A DNA stretch of 64,000 bases from Vreelandella lutescens (GTDB taxonomy: Bacteria; Pseudomonadota; Gammaproteobacteria; Pseudomonadales; Halomonadaceae). Every line of letters starts with the position of its first letter. Within the stretch, counting starts at the first letter, position 1. Both the position numbers and the translations under genes were made by a program. The notes under the pieces were generated by a model. It saw nothing but the letters and a program-made list of their open reading frames with translations, was not told where the DNA came from and made no database searches. This document shows, piece by piece, positions 17,382 through 25,189 of this stretch. The stretch is taken from NCBI RefSeq assembly GCF_014640815.1, contig NZ_BMHM01000001.1:124001-188000 (forward strand), read 5' to 3'.

Positions 17382-18232
17382 CGCGGGTCCTTCCCAGCCA
17401 GTAGGTTTAAGCTCAGTACCACCACGAACAGAACGATAATCGGCTGTGCCATGGCCCAGGGGGCTTCGTGGTAGTAGGGCAGCAGTTCGATCATCATCAG
17501 GCCAAGCTCGGCGGTGGGTGGGCGCAGCCCAACACTCACAAAGCCAAGCGCCGCCATAGCAAGAATGGCGCTGGCTGCGCCAAAGGCTGCCAAGGTAAAC
17601 ACTTGGGGGGCCAGCTCCGGCCACAGATGGCGGCGAAACAGCATCACCGGGCCAAAGCCGAGCAGGCGGCTAGCTTCGATTTGTGGCGAGGTCACCAGCG
17701 CCTGGGTGCGGGCACGCACCACGCGGAAATACTCGATCCACAGCACCAGCGAAATGCCCACATAAAGCGCCCAGAAATTGCCGGGCGCAATGGCCACCAG
17801 CAGAAGTACTAACAGCAGGCCAGGCAGGGCGAGACAGGCATCCGCGATGCTACCCAGCACACGGTCACACCAGCCGCCTCGCCAACCGGCCATGACACCC
17901 AGCAAAACGCCAGGAATGGCAGCGGTGGCGACGCTCAGTAGCGCCATGCCCAGCGAAAGCTGAATGGCTGACGCCAAGCGTGCCAGCATGCTGCGGCCCA
18001 GGTGGTCGGTGCCGAAAGGCTCGGCCAGCGAAGGTGCCTGCAATATGCGCGTGAGCTGCTGACGGGCAGGGTCGGCATCGCTTAACCAGGGCACGAGCCA
18101 GGCAAAAGCCAGTAGCAGCAGGAGTAAGCCCGCGCCCCACCGCTGACGAACCGTGAGTGAAGTGAAGTAACGGCGCAAGGGTGATGACGCCTTACGCGAC
18201 GCCGTGGAAGATGATGAGAAAGCAGGCATCAT
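17378..18232 (-). CDS. ABC importer permease, DppC/NikC type
   Basis: A 284-residue inner-membrane permease. The N-terminal membrane segment is followed by the DppC/OppC-type motif FGTDHLGRSMLARL and about five further spans. The EAA-like loop that contacts the ATPase is recognisable in SPQIEASRLLGFGPVMLFRRH. It overlaps its neighbours by 4 nt on both sides (ATGA junctions at 18229-18232 and 17378-17381), so the operon is translated as a coupled unit. Confidence 0.9.
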   Translation of the reverse strand: MMPAFSSSSTASRKASSPLRRYFTSLTVRQRWGAGLLLLLLAFAWLVPWLSDADPARQQLTRILQAPSLAEPFGTDHLGRSMLARLASAIQLSLGMALLSVATAAIPGVLLGVMAGWRGGWCDRVLGSIADACLALPGLLLVLLLVAIAPGNFWALYVGISLVLWIEYFRVVRARTQALVTSPQIEASRLLGFGPVMLFRRHLWPELAPQVFTLAAFGAASAILAMAALGFVSVGLRPPTAELGLMMIELLPYYHEAPWAMAQPIIVLFVVVLSLNLLAGKDPR

Positions 18233-19188
18233 GCGCGGCGTCTCCGTGGGTCGAGTAGGTAGCAGGTAATATCCACCGCTGTATTGAGCAGCACGAACAG
18301 CAGCCCCATCACCAGCGCGGTGCCTTGAATCATCGGCACATCCCGAGCCACAATGGCGTGAACCAGGGCGTGGCCGATACCCGGCCAGGCAAACAGGGTT
18401 TCCACCACCACCACGCCTTCAATCAGGTAAACGAACTGCACGCCCAGGTACGCCACTACGGGCACCGAGGCGTTGCGCAGGCCGTGGCGCCAAAAGCTTT
18501 GCCGTGCGCTGAGGCCTTTGGTGTGAGAAAAGGCGTAGTAGGCGGAGTGGGACACTTCTGCCATGGCGTTACGCGCCACGCGGCTGGAGACGGCGGCTAA
18601 ACCTAGCGCCAGCGTCAGCGCAGGAAGCACGGTGTGCGCGGTGCCGCCATGGCCTGCGGCGGGTAGCCAGCCCAGCGTGACCGCAAACAGCATGATCAGT
18701 AACAGCCCCACAGCAAAAGCGGGCAGGGCGCGCAGCACGCTGGCGGCTACTTCACTCACGCGATCCAGCACGCCACCGGGTTTACGCCCTGCGGCCAGGC
18801 CCAGCGGTGGCCCAATCAGCAGCGAGAGCAGCACCGCGATCACGGCCAGGCTGAGCGAGTGGCCTAGCTGGTGGGAAAGCTCCTGGATCACCGGGCGGCC
18901 GCTCACCAACGAGCGGCCTAAATCCAGCTGCAGCAAGTCCCACAGCCAGCCTACATACGCGCTCAGCCCCGGCTGGTCGAGCGCCAGCTCTGCTCGCACG
19001 GCTTCCGCCGCCGCTCCGTCGACCATGTCGTGACCATAGCGCCCGGCCGCAATGCGGTAGGCCATATCCCCCGGCAGGGTGCGGGTGAGAACGAAGGTCA
19101 GCGTGCCGACCAGCCACGCCACTAACCCCGCCTGAAAAAGCCGCGACAGCAGCAGGTGGCTAAGCCCTTGGTTTGCGCGTGAGATCAC
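18229..19188 (-). CDS. ABC importer permease, DppB/NikB type
   Basis: A 319-residue permease with the DppB-family layout: first span, the periplasmic region beginning with the LTRTLPGDMA block, LDLGRSLVSGRPV, then five spans with the EAA loop SHTKGLSARQSFWRHGLRNA. GTG 19188 is preferred over GTG 19197: it overlaps the stop of the substrate-binding gene (GTGA) and has GGAG 8 nt upstream. Together with the DppC-type partner it forms the membrane channel of the importer. Confidence 0.9.
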   Translation of the reverse strand: MISRANQGLSHLLLSRLFQAGLVAWLVGTLTFVLTRTLPGDMAYRIAAGRYGHDMVDGAAAEAVRAELALDQPGLSAYVGWLWDLLQLDLGRSLVSGRPVIQELSHQLGHSLSLAVIAVLLSLLIGPPLGLAAGRKPGGVLDRVSEVAASVLRALPAFAVGLLLIMLFAVTLGWLPAAGHGGTAHTVLPALTLALGLAAVSSRVARNAMAEVSHSAYYAFSHTKGLSARQSFWRHGLRNASVPVVAYLGVQFVYLIEGVVVVETLFAWPGIGHALVHAIVARDVPMIQGTALVMGLLFVLLNTAVDITCYLLDPRRRRA

Positions 19189-20720
19189 TCTGCCCACTCC
19201 AGTTGGTCAATGCGGTAGCTGCGCTCCAGCGGGTCGATAGAGAAGCCCTCCAACTGCTGGTTCACCGCTGCCGTTTGCTGATACCAGGCGATGGGAATGA
19301 GCGGCATTTCTTGATGCAGGCGTTCGGCCACGAGCGGCGCGAGATCTGTAAGGGCCTGCTCATCGGTGGCTTGGCGAAGGGTATCGAGCCACTGAGCAAC
19401 ATCCTCATCGCGCCAGTTCATGGTGCCCCAGTCGCTGCCCATGGCGTCTGGGTCGCTGCCAATATCGTCCAGCAGCGAGCCCAGCGGGTTCGGCACTAAG
19501 CCATAGTTGCGGCCCGATAGACCCACTTCCAGGCTGTCGTCGTGGTGGCCAGAGGGGATCTCGCTGGCGTTGGTTACAGCGACTTCCAACGCCACACCAA
19601 TTTCCTGCCACTGGCTTTGCAGAGCCGTGGCCACCAACGGAAGCTCGGGGCGGTCGGCGTAGGTGCGCAGGGTCAGGGCGAAAGGCTCGCCATCGCGCTC
19701 CAGCATACCGTTGCTGCCCGTCTGCCAACCGAGTTCCGCCAGCAGCGCTTTGGCGCCCTCTATATCTTGGGCAGCGGTGGCCTCCAGGCCCAGGTGCCAA
19801 GGCCCTAGGCTTGCTGGAAAGAGTTCAGCCGCGGCAGCCTCTGGCGTGCGAAGCAGGCCGGCGGCAATGCCTTGCCGGTCAATCGCCATGCTCAGCGCTT
19901 GGCGGGCGCGGGCATCGTCCAGTAACGCGTGCCCTGCGTTGAGCTTCAGCATGATCGTGCGCGGCAGCGGTTCGCTATGCAGCGTTAGGCGGGCATTGCG
20001 GGAGAGCCGCGCTTGGCTGGCGGGGTCGAGGGTAAACACGATATCCGCATCGCCGCTCTCCGCCATTAACGCGCGGGTTTCACCACGGCTCACGGCGAGA
20101 TAGCTGGCGCTGGCAATGGCGGGCGCGCCGCCCCAGTAGTTATCAAACCGCGTCACGGTCAGGCGCTGGGGCGGGCTTAGCTCCTCGACTTGGTAAGGGC
20201 CGCTGCCGATCATCGCGACGACATCGCCCTGCGCATCGAACGCAGCTTCCGCGAGAATCAGCGCCGTTGAGTGGGCCAGCAGCGCAGGCAGCGGTGAGAA
20301 GGGGCTATCAAGCGCGATCACCACGTCACGTCCATCCGCGCTCATCTGGCGAATGGGCGCGCTGTCGAGAATGCCGGGCTTGGCCAGCGCGGCTTCCAGG
20401 CTTGTCAGCACGGCGTTAGCCGTAACCGCGCTGCCGTCATGGAACGTTGCGCCTTCGCGAAGGGTAAAACGCCACGTCAAACCGTCGTCGGAGACCTGCC
20501 ACTCAGTGGCAAGCCCAGGGGCGAGCTGGCCTTCGGCATCGGTGTCCACCAAGGTTTCCGCTACGCGCATACGGCCAAATACGTAGCCGGAGGTGGCCGG
20601 GTCGGCGCTCTTGATTTCCCAAGGGGCGACGATATCCAGCCGTTGATCAGCCGCCCAAAGCGTAGAGGCGGTCGGCAAGGCAAGCAGTAGGGTAACCCCC
20701 GCAGCGAAGGCGCGCTTCAT
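19185..20720 (-). CDS. Periplasmic substrate-binding protein of Nik/Dpp-type ABC importer
   Basis: A 511-residue precursor with a signal peptide (MKRAFAAGVTLLLALPTASTLWA), belonging to the family of dipeptide, oligopeptide and nickel binding proteins (SBP_bac_5). Typical blocks are AETLVDTDAEGQLAPGLA, DGLTWRFTLREGATFHDGS and ALSMAIDRQGIA. The moderate size and sequence style are closer to NikA/CntA-like metal or metallophore binders than to OppA, but this is a visual impression. ATG 20720 has AGGAG 6 nt upstream. First gene of the operon, directly behind a Zur-box-like operator, which suggests uptake of zinc or a zinc chelate. Confidence 0.85.
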   Translation of the reverse strand: MKRAFAAGVTLLLALPTASTLWAADQRLDIVAPWEIKSADPATSGYVFGRMRVAETLVDTDAEGQLAPGLATEWQVSDDGLTWRFTLREGATFHDGSAVTANAVLTSLEAALAKPGILDSAPIRQMSADGRDVVIALDSPFSPLPALLAHSTALILAEAAFDAQGDVVAMIGSGPYQVEELSPPQRLTVTRFDNYWGGAPAIASASYLAVSRGETRALMAESGDADIVFTLDPASQARLSRNARLTLHSEPLPRTIMLKLNAGHALLDDARARQALSMAIDRQGIAAGLLRTPEAAAAELFPASLGPWHLGLEATAAQDIEGAKALLAELGWQTGSNGMLERDGEPFALTLRTYADRPELPLVATALQSQWQEIGVALEVAVTNASEIPSGHHDDSLEVGLSGRNYGLVPNPLGSLLDDIGSDPDAMGSDWGTMNWRDEDVAQWLDTLRQATDEQALTDLAPLVAERLHQEMPLIPIAWYQQTAAVNQQLEGFSIDPLERSYRIDQLEWAE

Positions 20721-20742
20721 AAGGAACTCCTGATGGATTTAA

Positions 20743-20760
20743 AAAGTTATCTTATAACAT
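20743..20760 (-). promoter_or_regulatory. Predicted Zur box upstream of the Nik/Dpp-type ABC operon
   Basis: Read on the minus strand, ATGTTATAAGATAACTTT matches the proteobacterial Zur consensus (ATGTTATAATATAACATT) at 16 of 18 positions and contains the palindromic core GTTAT-AAG-ATAAC. It lies 23 nt upstream of the substrate-binding protein start codon, where it would overlap the promoter. Match counted by eye. Confidence 0.7.
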
Positions 20761-20784
20761 AACGATTGTCTTGGGTAGGTTTGT

Positions 20785-20803
20785 GAATGTCATTCTCATT
20801 TAC
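20785..20803 (-). promoter_or_regulatory. Possible Fur box in the same promoter region
   Basis: The minus-strand segment GTAAATGAGAATGACATTC shares about 12 of 19 positions with the Fur consensus and has a good AAATGAGAAT half-site. It lies 25 nt upstream of the Zur-like box. A moderate match only. Confidence 0.35.
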
Positions 20804-20927
20804 CCAGTGGATGACATTAGCGCGCCAAGTCGCGACAATAGCCCGCGATTCCACATCTCTGTTTTATGCCCCTGTTTCATGTTTCTGTTTCATGTCCAAA
20901 TGCTCTGCCTATGTATCAAGGAGTTCC

Positions 20928-21701
20928 ATGCAGCCACTTAACATCCTTTATCAGGATGAGCATCTTGTAGCGGTGCATAAGCCGTCCGGCCTGTTAGTGC
21001 ACCGCTCAGCGCTGGCGCGTGGGGAAACCGAGTTCCTGCTTCAGCGCCTGCGCGACCAGCTCGGCAAACGGGTCTACCCGGTGCACCGGCTGGACCGGCC
21101 TACCTCCGGCGTGATCGTGTTTGGCCTCTCCTCCGAGGCCGCCGCCCTGCTGAGCGAGAGCTTTAGCGAACGCCAGGTAGAGAAGCGCTACCTAGCGGTG
21201 GTGCGCGGCAAAGCACCGGAGCAGGAGCGGTTGGATTACCCGTTACGGGAGGAGGACGGCACGCGCCCCAAGGCGGAAATGCCCGCCATGCCCGCGATGA
21301 CCGATATTCGCCGCTTGGATAGCGTAGAGCTGCCGGTACAGGTAGACCGCTATCCCGTCGCGCGCTACTCGCTGGTGGAAGCACGGCCGCTGACCGGGCG
21401 ACGGCACCAAATTCGCCGCCACTTATCCCGCCGTGGCTACCCGATCATTGGCGACGCCAAGCACGGAAAAAGTGTCCACAACCGCTTTTTTGCCGAGCAG
21501 CTGGCCGCCCCGCGGCTGCTGCTTGCCGCGACCTATTTAGCGTTTGATCACCCGCTGCTGGATAAGCGTATTCAGCTCAGCTGCGCCGTGGATGAGACGA
21601 TGAAAAATCTGTTCGAGCAGTTTGGCTGGCAGGGGCATCTACCCCTAGATAGCGTGCGAACGCCGCCCATTGCCACGCCTTCTGCCCTGCAAGCACTGTG
21701 A
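20928..21701 (+). CDS. truC: tRNA pseudouridine(65) synthase
   Basis: RluA-family pseudouridine synthase. The 257-residue protein follows E. coli TruC closely: NILYQDEHLVAVHKPSGLLVH at the start (first residues), the catalytic-Asp motif HRLDRPTSGV, EKRYLAVVRG, TGRRHQIRRHL and the C-terminal FGWQGHLP block characteristic of TruC. The frame is open from 20787, but ATG 20928 has an AAGGAG site 4 nt upstream and matches the family start; the upstream extension is non-family sequence overlapping regulatory elements. Its stop overlaps tcdA by 4 nt. Confidence 0.92.
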   Translation: MQPLNILYQDEHLVAVHKPSGLLVHRSALARGETEFLLQRLRDQLGKRVYPVHRLDRPTSGVIVFGLSSEAAALLSESFSERQVEKRYLAVVRGKAPEQERLDYPLREEDGTRPKAEMPAMPAMTDIRRLDSVELPVQVDRYPVARYSLVEARPLTGRRHQIRRHLSRRGYPIIGDAKHGKSVHNRFFAEQLAAPRLLLAATYLAFDHPLLDKRIQLSCAVDETMKNLFEQFGWQGHLPLDSVRTPPIATPSALQAL

Positions 21702-22558
21702 GCCTGCCCATGTCATTGAATGAATCCACGACTGCTTCTAGCGATTATGACTTCCGCTTTGGCGGTATTCGGCGCCTTTACGGCCAGCGTGCGGCGCAGG
21801 CATTTCGCCGTGCCCACGTGGTGGTGGTCGGGGTCGGAGGTGTGGGCAGCTGGACGGTCGAGGCGCTCGCCCGCTCGGGCATCGGCAAACTCACGCTGAT
21901 TGATCTGGATGACGTGTGTGTCTCTAACGTCAACCGCCAGCTCCATGCGCTGGATGGCACGATTGGCCAGCCCAAAGTAGACGTGCTGGCCGAGCGCTGC
22001 CGCCTGATTGCCCCCGAGATCGAGATTGTCGCGGATACCGCCTTCGTCACGCCCACCAACCTGGCTGACCGCATTCCTGAGGATGCCGACCACGTGGTGG
22101 ATGCCATTGATAGCGTAATTGCCAAGGCCGCGCTAATTGCCTGGTGCAAGCGGCGCAAAATCCCGATTACCGTCACCGGCGCGGCGGGCGGGCAAACCGA
22201 CCCCACGCGCATTCAAGTGGCGGATTTAACCCGCACCGAGCACGATCCGCTGCTCTCCAAAGTGCGCTCGCGGCTGCGCCGGGACTACGGCTTCTCCCGC
22301 AACCCCAAGCGGCGCTTCTCGGTGGAGTGCGTCTACTCCGACGAGCAGCTGGTCTACCCCAGTGCTGACGGCGAAGTGTGCCTGCAAAAGCCCGGCAGCA
22401 ACGAGGCTACACGGCTCGACTGCGCTTCCGGCTTTGGCGCGGCGACATTTCTCACCGGCACTTTTGGCTTCGTGGCCGCCTCCAAAGTGCTGGAGCGCCT
22501 CGCCAAGAAAGCGAATCAGCCCGCCGCCACTCAAGCCATTCAAGAGGAAAACGAATGA
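21698..22558 (+). CDS. tcdA: tRNA threonylcarbamoyladenosine dehydratase
   Basis: E1-like (ThiF/MoeB fold) enzyme that cyclises t6A37 in tRNA to ct6A using ATP; also called CsdL/YgdL. The 286-residue protein has the FRFGGIRRLYG start block, the nucleotide motif VGVGGVGSWTVEALARSG, the LIDLDDVCVSNVNRQ block and AIDSVIAKAALI. GTG 21698 gives a GTGA overlap with truC; ATG 21710 is an alternative start. truC-tcdA-DUF1653 form a plus-strand operon with tRNA modification as a common theme for the first two. Confidence 0.92.
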   Translation: MSLPMSLNESTTASSDYDFRFGGIRRLYGQRAAQAFRRAHVVVVGVGGVGSWTVEALARSGIGKLTLIDLDDVCVSNVNRQLHALDGTIGQPKVDVLAERCRLIAPEIEIVADTAFVTPTNLADRIPEDADHVVDAIDSVIAKAALIAWCKRRKIPITVTGAAGGQTDPTRIQVADLTRTEHDPLLSKVRSRLRRDYGFSRNPKRRFSVECVYSDEQLVYPSADGEVCLQKPGSNEATRLDCASGFGAATFLTGTFGFVAASKVLERLAKKANQPAATQAIQEENE

Positions 22559-22773
22559 CCACTCCCGTTCCCGGTATTTACCGCCACTACAAAGGCAGCC
22601 TGTACGAAGTGGTGGGCACCGCCCAGCACAGCGAAAGCGAAGAGCCGCTGGTGGTCTACCGCGCGCTCTACGGCGACTACGGCCTCTGGGTGCGCCCGCT
22701 AGCGATGTTCACGGAGAGCGTGACGAAAGAGGGGAACACTCAGCCGCGCTTTGCGTTGGAGAAGGCGTTTTAA
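22555..22773 (+). CDS. DUF1653 domain protein
   Basis: A 72-residue protein of the DUF1653 family (PF07866), recognised by GIYRHYKGSLYEVVGTAQHSE, VVYRALYG and the WVRPLAMF block. ATG 22555 overlaps the tcdA stop (ATGA), so translation is coupled. A longer frame from 22378 would run inside tcdA and is rejected. The function of the family is unknown; the single-domain size is normal. Confidence 0.85.
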   Translation: MTTPVPGIYRHYKGSLYEVVGTAQHSESEEPLVVYRALYGDYGLWVRPLAMFTESVTKEGNTQPRFALEKAF

Positions 22774-22776
22774 GGA

Positions 22777-22803
22777 CACACCACCCGGCCAGCGAGTGGT
22801 GTG
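22777..22803. other. Inverted repeat between convergent genes
   Basis: Perfect 8-bp stem (CACACCAC, 11-nt loop, GTGGTGTG) between the DUF1653 gene (plus) and the flavoprotein gene (minus). It lacks T-runs, so it is only a possible transcription stop or mRNA-stabilising hairpin. Confidence 0.4.
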
Positions 22804-22816
22804 CAAGTCATGCAGG

Positions 22817-24238
22817 TTAAGGAAGTGCGGCGGAACTGAGCTTTAAATGCAGCAGCTCGGCGGCACTTTTGCCAGCCACTGCGCCCAGCACCACGGCGCT
22901 CAGCAGCCCGTTGCCGGAAAGATAGCCACTGTCGTTGGAACCCGACACTCCACGCGCCGCACCACCTGCAGCAAACAGGTTGGGTAGCGCCTGGCCGTGG
23001 GTATTGAGCACGCGGGCCTTGCGGTTCACCTCTAAACCGCCCTGGGTATGGAACAGTGCCCCGGTGACGCGAATGGCGTAGTAGGGGGCTTTCAGTAGAT
23101 TGGCGGGTTCGAAACGGCGGCCAAATGCATCGGCCGTTTGCTGTTGGGCATGTTGCTGCATCTGGGCGATGGTGGCTTGCAGTGCGCCAAGGGGCAGTTT
23201 CAGGCCAGTGGCCATCTCTTCCAGGGTTGAGAAGCTGCGTACTGCGCCGCTCTCCTGGGCGTTGCGGTAATCTTCAAACGCCTGGGCGGACTCATGAATG
23301 CGGGCATCATAAAGATTCCAGGCCACTTGCTCCGGCTGCGCCAGCACCTTGGCGGCCTGTTCGGAGTAGCCGCCGTGCTCATTGGAAAAGCGCTCGCCCT
23401 TGATATTGACCTGAATGCCCCCTTGCATCATGAGCGCCCAGCTAATCAGCGTTTGATGGGGCGTGGCGAGCGAGCCGTGGCCTTGGCAGGCACCTAAGTC
23501 TTTGGTGCTCGCGCCCATTTCCTGGCCCCACAGCAAGGCATCGCCCTGGTTGCCCTCGTGGCCGTAATACAGCGCGTGTTTCAGCGTGGGCAGATAGCGC
23601 TCGACCAGCTCTGGGTTGCCGCCATAGCCGTTGCAAGCCAGAACCAGCGCATCGCAACCAATGCTTTCGCGGCTGCCGTCTGGGCGCTCTAGGGTGACGC
23701 CGCGCACGCGTTGGGTGCTGTCCACGTGTAGATCCACTACCCGGGCCTGGGTCAGAATGTCGGTCCCTGCGGCTTCGGCGGCGTTAAGCAGCGCGCCCAT
23801 CAGCTCTTCGCCGGTACGCCGGGGCGTGGCGTGCATGCGCAGGTGGCGGTGGCCGGGGTAGAGAAAGCCTTCCACCAGCTCGAAAGGCACACCGTGCCGG
23901 TCTGCCAGCCACTCGATGGTGGGGCCGGACTGGCTGGCCAGCAGCTCGACGATGGCCGGGTCTGCCTCAAAGCCATTCTTTTTCTGAATATCTTCCGCCA
24001 TGGCCTCGGCAGAGTCTGTGACGCCCAGCTCATGCTGAAAGCGCGTATTGGCCGCGGGAATAAACCCTGACGACATCGCCGTGCTGCCACGGGGCAGGGA
24101 GTCGCGCTCTAAAACAGCCAGCTCAACGCCCGCTTCCTGGGCGGCTAAGGCCGCGACCAGCCCGCAGGCTCCCGCGCCGATAATCAGCAGCGGCAGGTGG
24201 GCATCAAAGCCGTCGTGTGTGTAGGGAATGATCGCCAT
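22817..24238 (-). CDS. FAD-dependent oxidoreductase (flavocytochrome c / ketosteroid dehydrogenase-like)
   Basis: A 473-residue soluble flavoprotein of the fumarate reductase/3-ketosteroid-dehydrogenase-like family. The N-terminal dinucleotide motif is GAGACGLVAALAAQEAG (21-37), followed by ERDSLPRGSTAMSSGF; the C-terminal FAD block is GYLSGNGLLSAVVLGAVAG. Enzymes of this family add or remove hydrogen across a C-C bond next to a carbonyl or carboxylate (fumarate, urocanate, tricarballylate, steroids). It is the last gene of the catabolic operon and shares a TAATG junction with the upstream hydrolase, so a reduction or desaturation of the pathway substrate is plausible. The substrate is unknown. 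Confidence 0.8.
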   Translation of the reverse strand: MAIIPYTHDGFDAHLPLLIIGAGACGLVAALAAQEAGVELAVLERDSLPRGSTAMSSGFIPAANTRFQHELGVTDSAEAMAEDIQKKNGFEADPAIVELLASQSGPTIEWLADRHGVPFELVEGFLYPGHRHLRMHATPRRTGEELMGALLNAAEAAGTDILTQARVVDLHVDSTQRVRGVTLERPDGSRESIGCDALVLACNGYGGNPELVERYLPTLKHALYYGHEGNQGDALLWGQEMGASTKDLGACQGHGSLATPHQTLISWALMMQGGIQVNIKGERFSNEHGGYSEQAAKVLAQPEQVAWNLYDARIHESAQAFEDYRNAQESGAVRSFSTLEEMATGLKLPLGALQATIAQMQQHAQQQTADAFGRRFEPANLLKAPYYAIRVTGALFHTQGGLEVNRKARVLNTHGQALPNLFAAGGAARGVSGSNDSGYLSGNGLLSAVVLGAVAGKSAAELLHLKLSSAALP

Positions 24239-25185
24239 TACGCCTGCTCCGCTGCTTGGTGGAAGGCATCCAGAATCTCACCCGCCGGAGCCTGCCATAC
24301 GTCTGGGTGCCCGCTGATATGGGCCAGCACCTCTTCTAAGCAGGCAATCCGGTGAGGCTGGCCGACCAACCAGGGGTGCAGGTTCAAGGCAAACAGTCGC
24401 CCGCCCTGCTCGCGGGACTCTTCCAGCAGAAAATCGAAAGCGTCTTTTACCTGAGTTACCCAGGAATCTTCCGAGTGCAGGTTCTGGCTCATCACAAACT
24501 GGTCTTCGATCTCGGTGGCCAGCGGCATCATGGTCAAATTGCCTGTCTTGGTTTCACAAGAGTAAGGCAGGTCGTCGTTCACCCAGTCGGCGCAGTACGC
24601 GATGCCGTTTTCCGCCAGCAGGTCCAGGGTGTTGAAGCTCTGGTGTTTGGCGGGGCTTAGCCAGCCGCGTACGGGTTGGCCGGTCACTCGCCGCAGGGTG
24701 TCCACAGAGCGCTTGACCAGCTCGGCCTCTTCTTCGATGGGCTGGCCGCCGTAGTGCAGGTGATCCATGTTCCAGCCGTGGGCGATAAATTCACCGCCGT
24801 GCTCTTTCAAGCGCTGCACCAGATAGGGCGTCTGCTCCGCCAACTGGGCGTTAATCGCAAACGTAGGCGTGATGTTGTGCGCGGCCAGGGCTTTCAGTAC
24901 GCGATAGATACCCACGCGGTTGCCGTAATCCCGCAGCGAGAAGTGGCGCAAATCTGGATAGGGCATGGTCATGCCGTTGGGCACCTTGAACGGCTCGCCG
25001 CGCTGGTTGAGCGGGTAGAACTGCAGCGAGATGTTGATCCACACCGCTAGCGTCTTGCCACCGGGCCAGCTAACGGGGGCGCGTTCACTTAGCATCGACC
25101 ATTCGTAGCGGTCGTGGTCGTAGCCGTGGCGACGCAAGGGGTAGTCGAGATAGTCGTCGTTGAGCGCCATGTCTTTGGATGCCAT
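24238..25185 (-). CDS. Polysaccharide-deacetylase-fold hydrolase (PuuE/cyclic imidase-like), copy 2
   Basis: A 315-residue NodB-fold protein of the branch that includes PuuE allantoinase and cyclic imidases rather than sugar deacetylases. Visible landmarks are FSLRDYGNRVG, PTFAINAQLAEQ, GGEFIAHGWNMDHLHYGG and a C-terminal HISGHPDVWQAP. No signal peptide, so cytoplasmic, consistent with small-molecule ring hydrolysis. The frame opens at 25338, but ATG 25185 has GGAGGG 8 nt upstream. It is 4 nt behind its paralogue and shares motifs (DYGNRVG, GHPDVW) with it. Substrate inferred only: a cyclic amide, imide or ureide. Confidence 0.75.
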   Translation of the reverse strand: MASKDMALNDDYLDYPLRRHGYDHDRYEWSMLSERAPVSWPGGKTLAVWINISLQFYPLNQRGEPFKVPNGMTMPYPDLRHFSLRDYGNRVGIYRVLKALAAHNITPTFAINAQLAEQTPYLVQRLKEHGGEFIAHGWNMDHLHYGGQPIEEEAELVKRSVDTLRRVTGQPVRGWLSPAKHQSFNTLDLLAENGIAYCADWVNDDLPYSCETKTGNLTMMPLATEIEDQFVMSQNLHSEDSWVTQVKDAFDFLLEESREQGGRLFALNLHPWLVGQPHRIACLEEVLAHISGHPDVWQAPAGEILDAFHQAAEQA

Positions 25186-25189
25186 AGGA

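Noticed and set aside
17382..17624. N-terminal extension of the fused ATPase
   Set aside because: It overlaps the permease gene, is not ATPase-like, and a 4-nt ATGA overlap start exists at 17381.
20787..20927. N-terminal extension of TruC
   Set aside because: The extension is unrelated to TruC and a strong AAGGAG-ATG start lies at 20928; the region looks regulatory.
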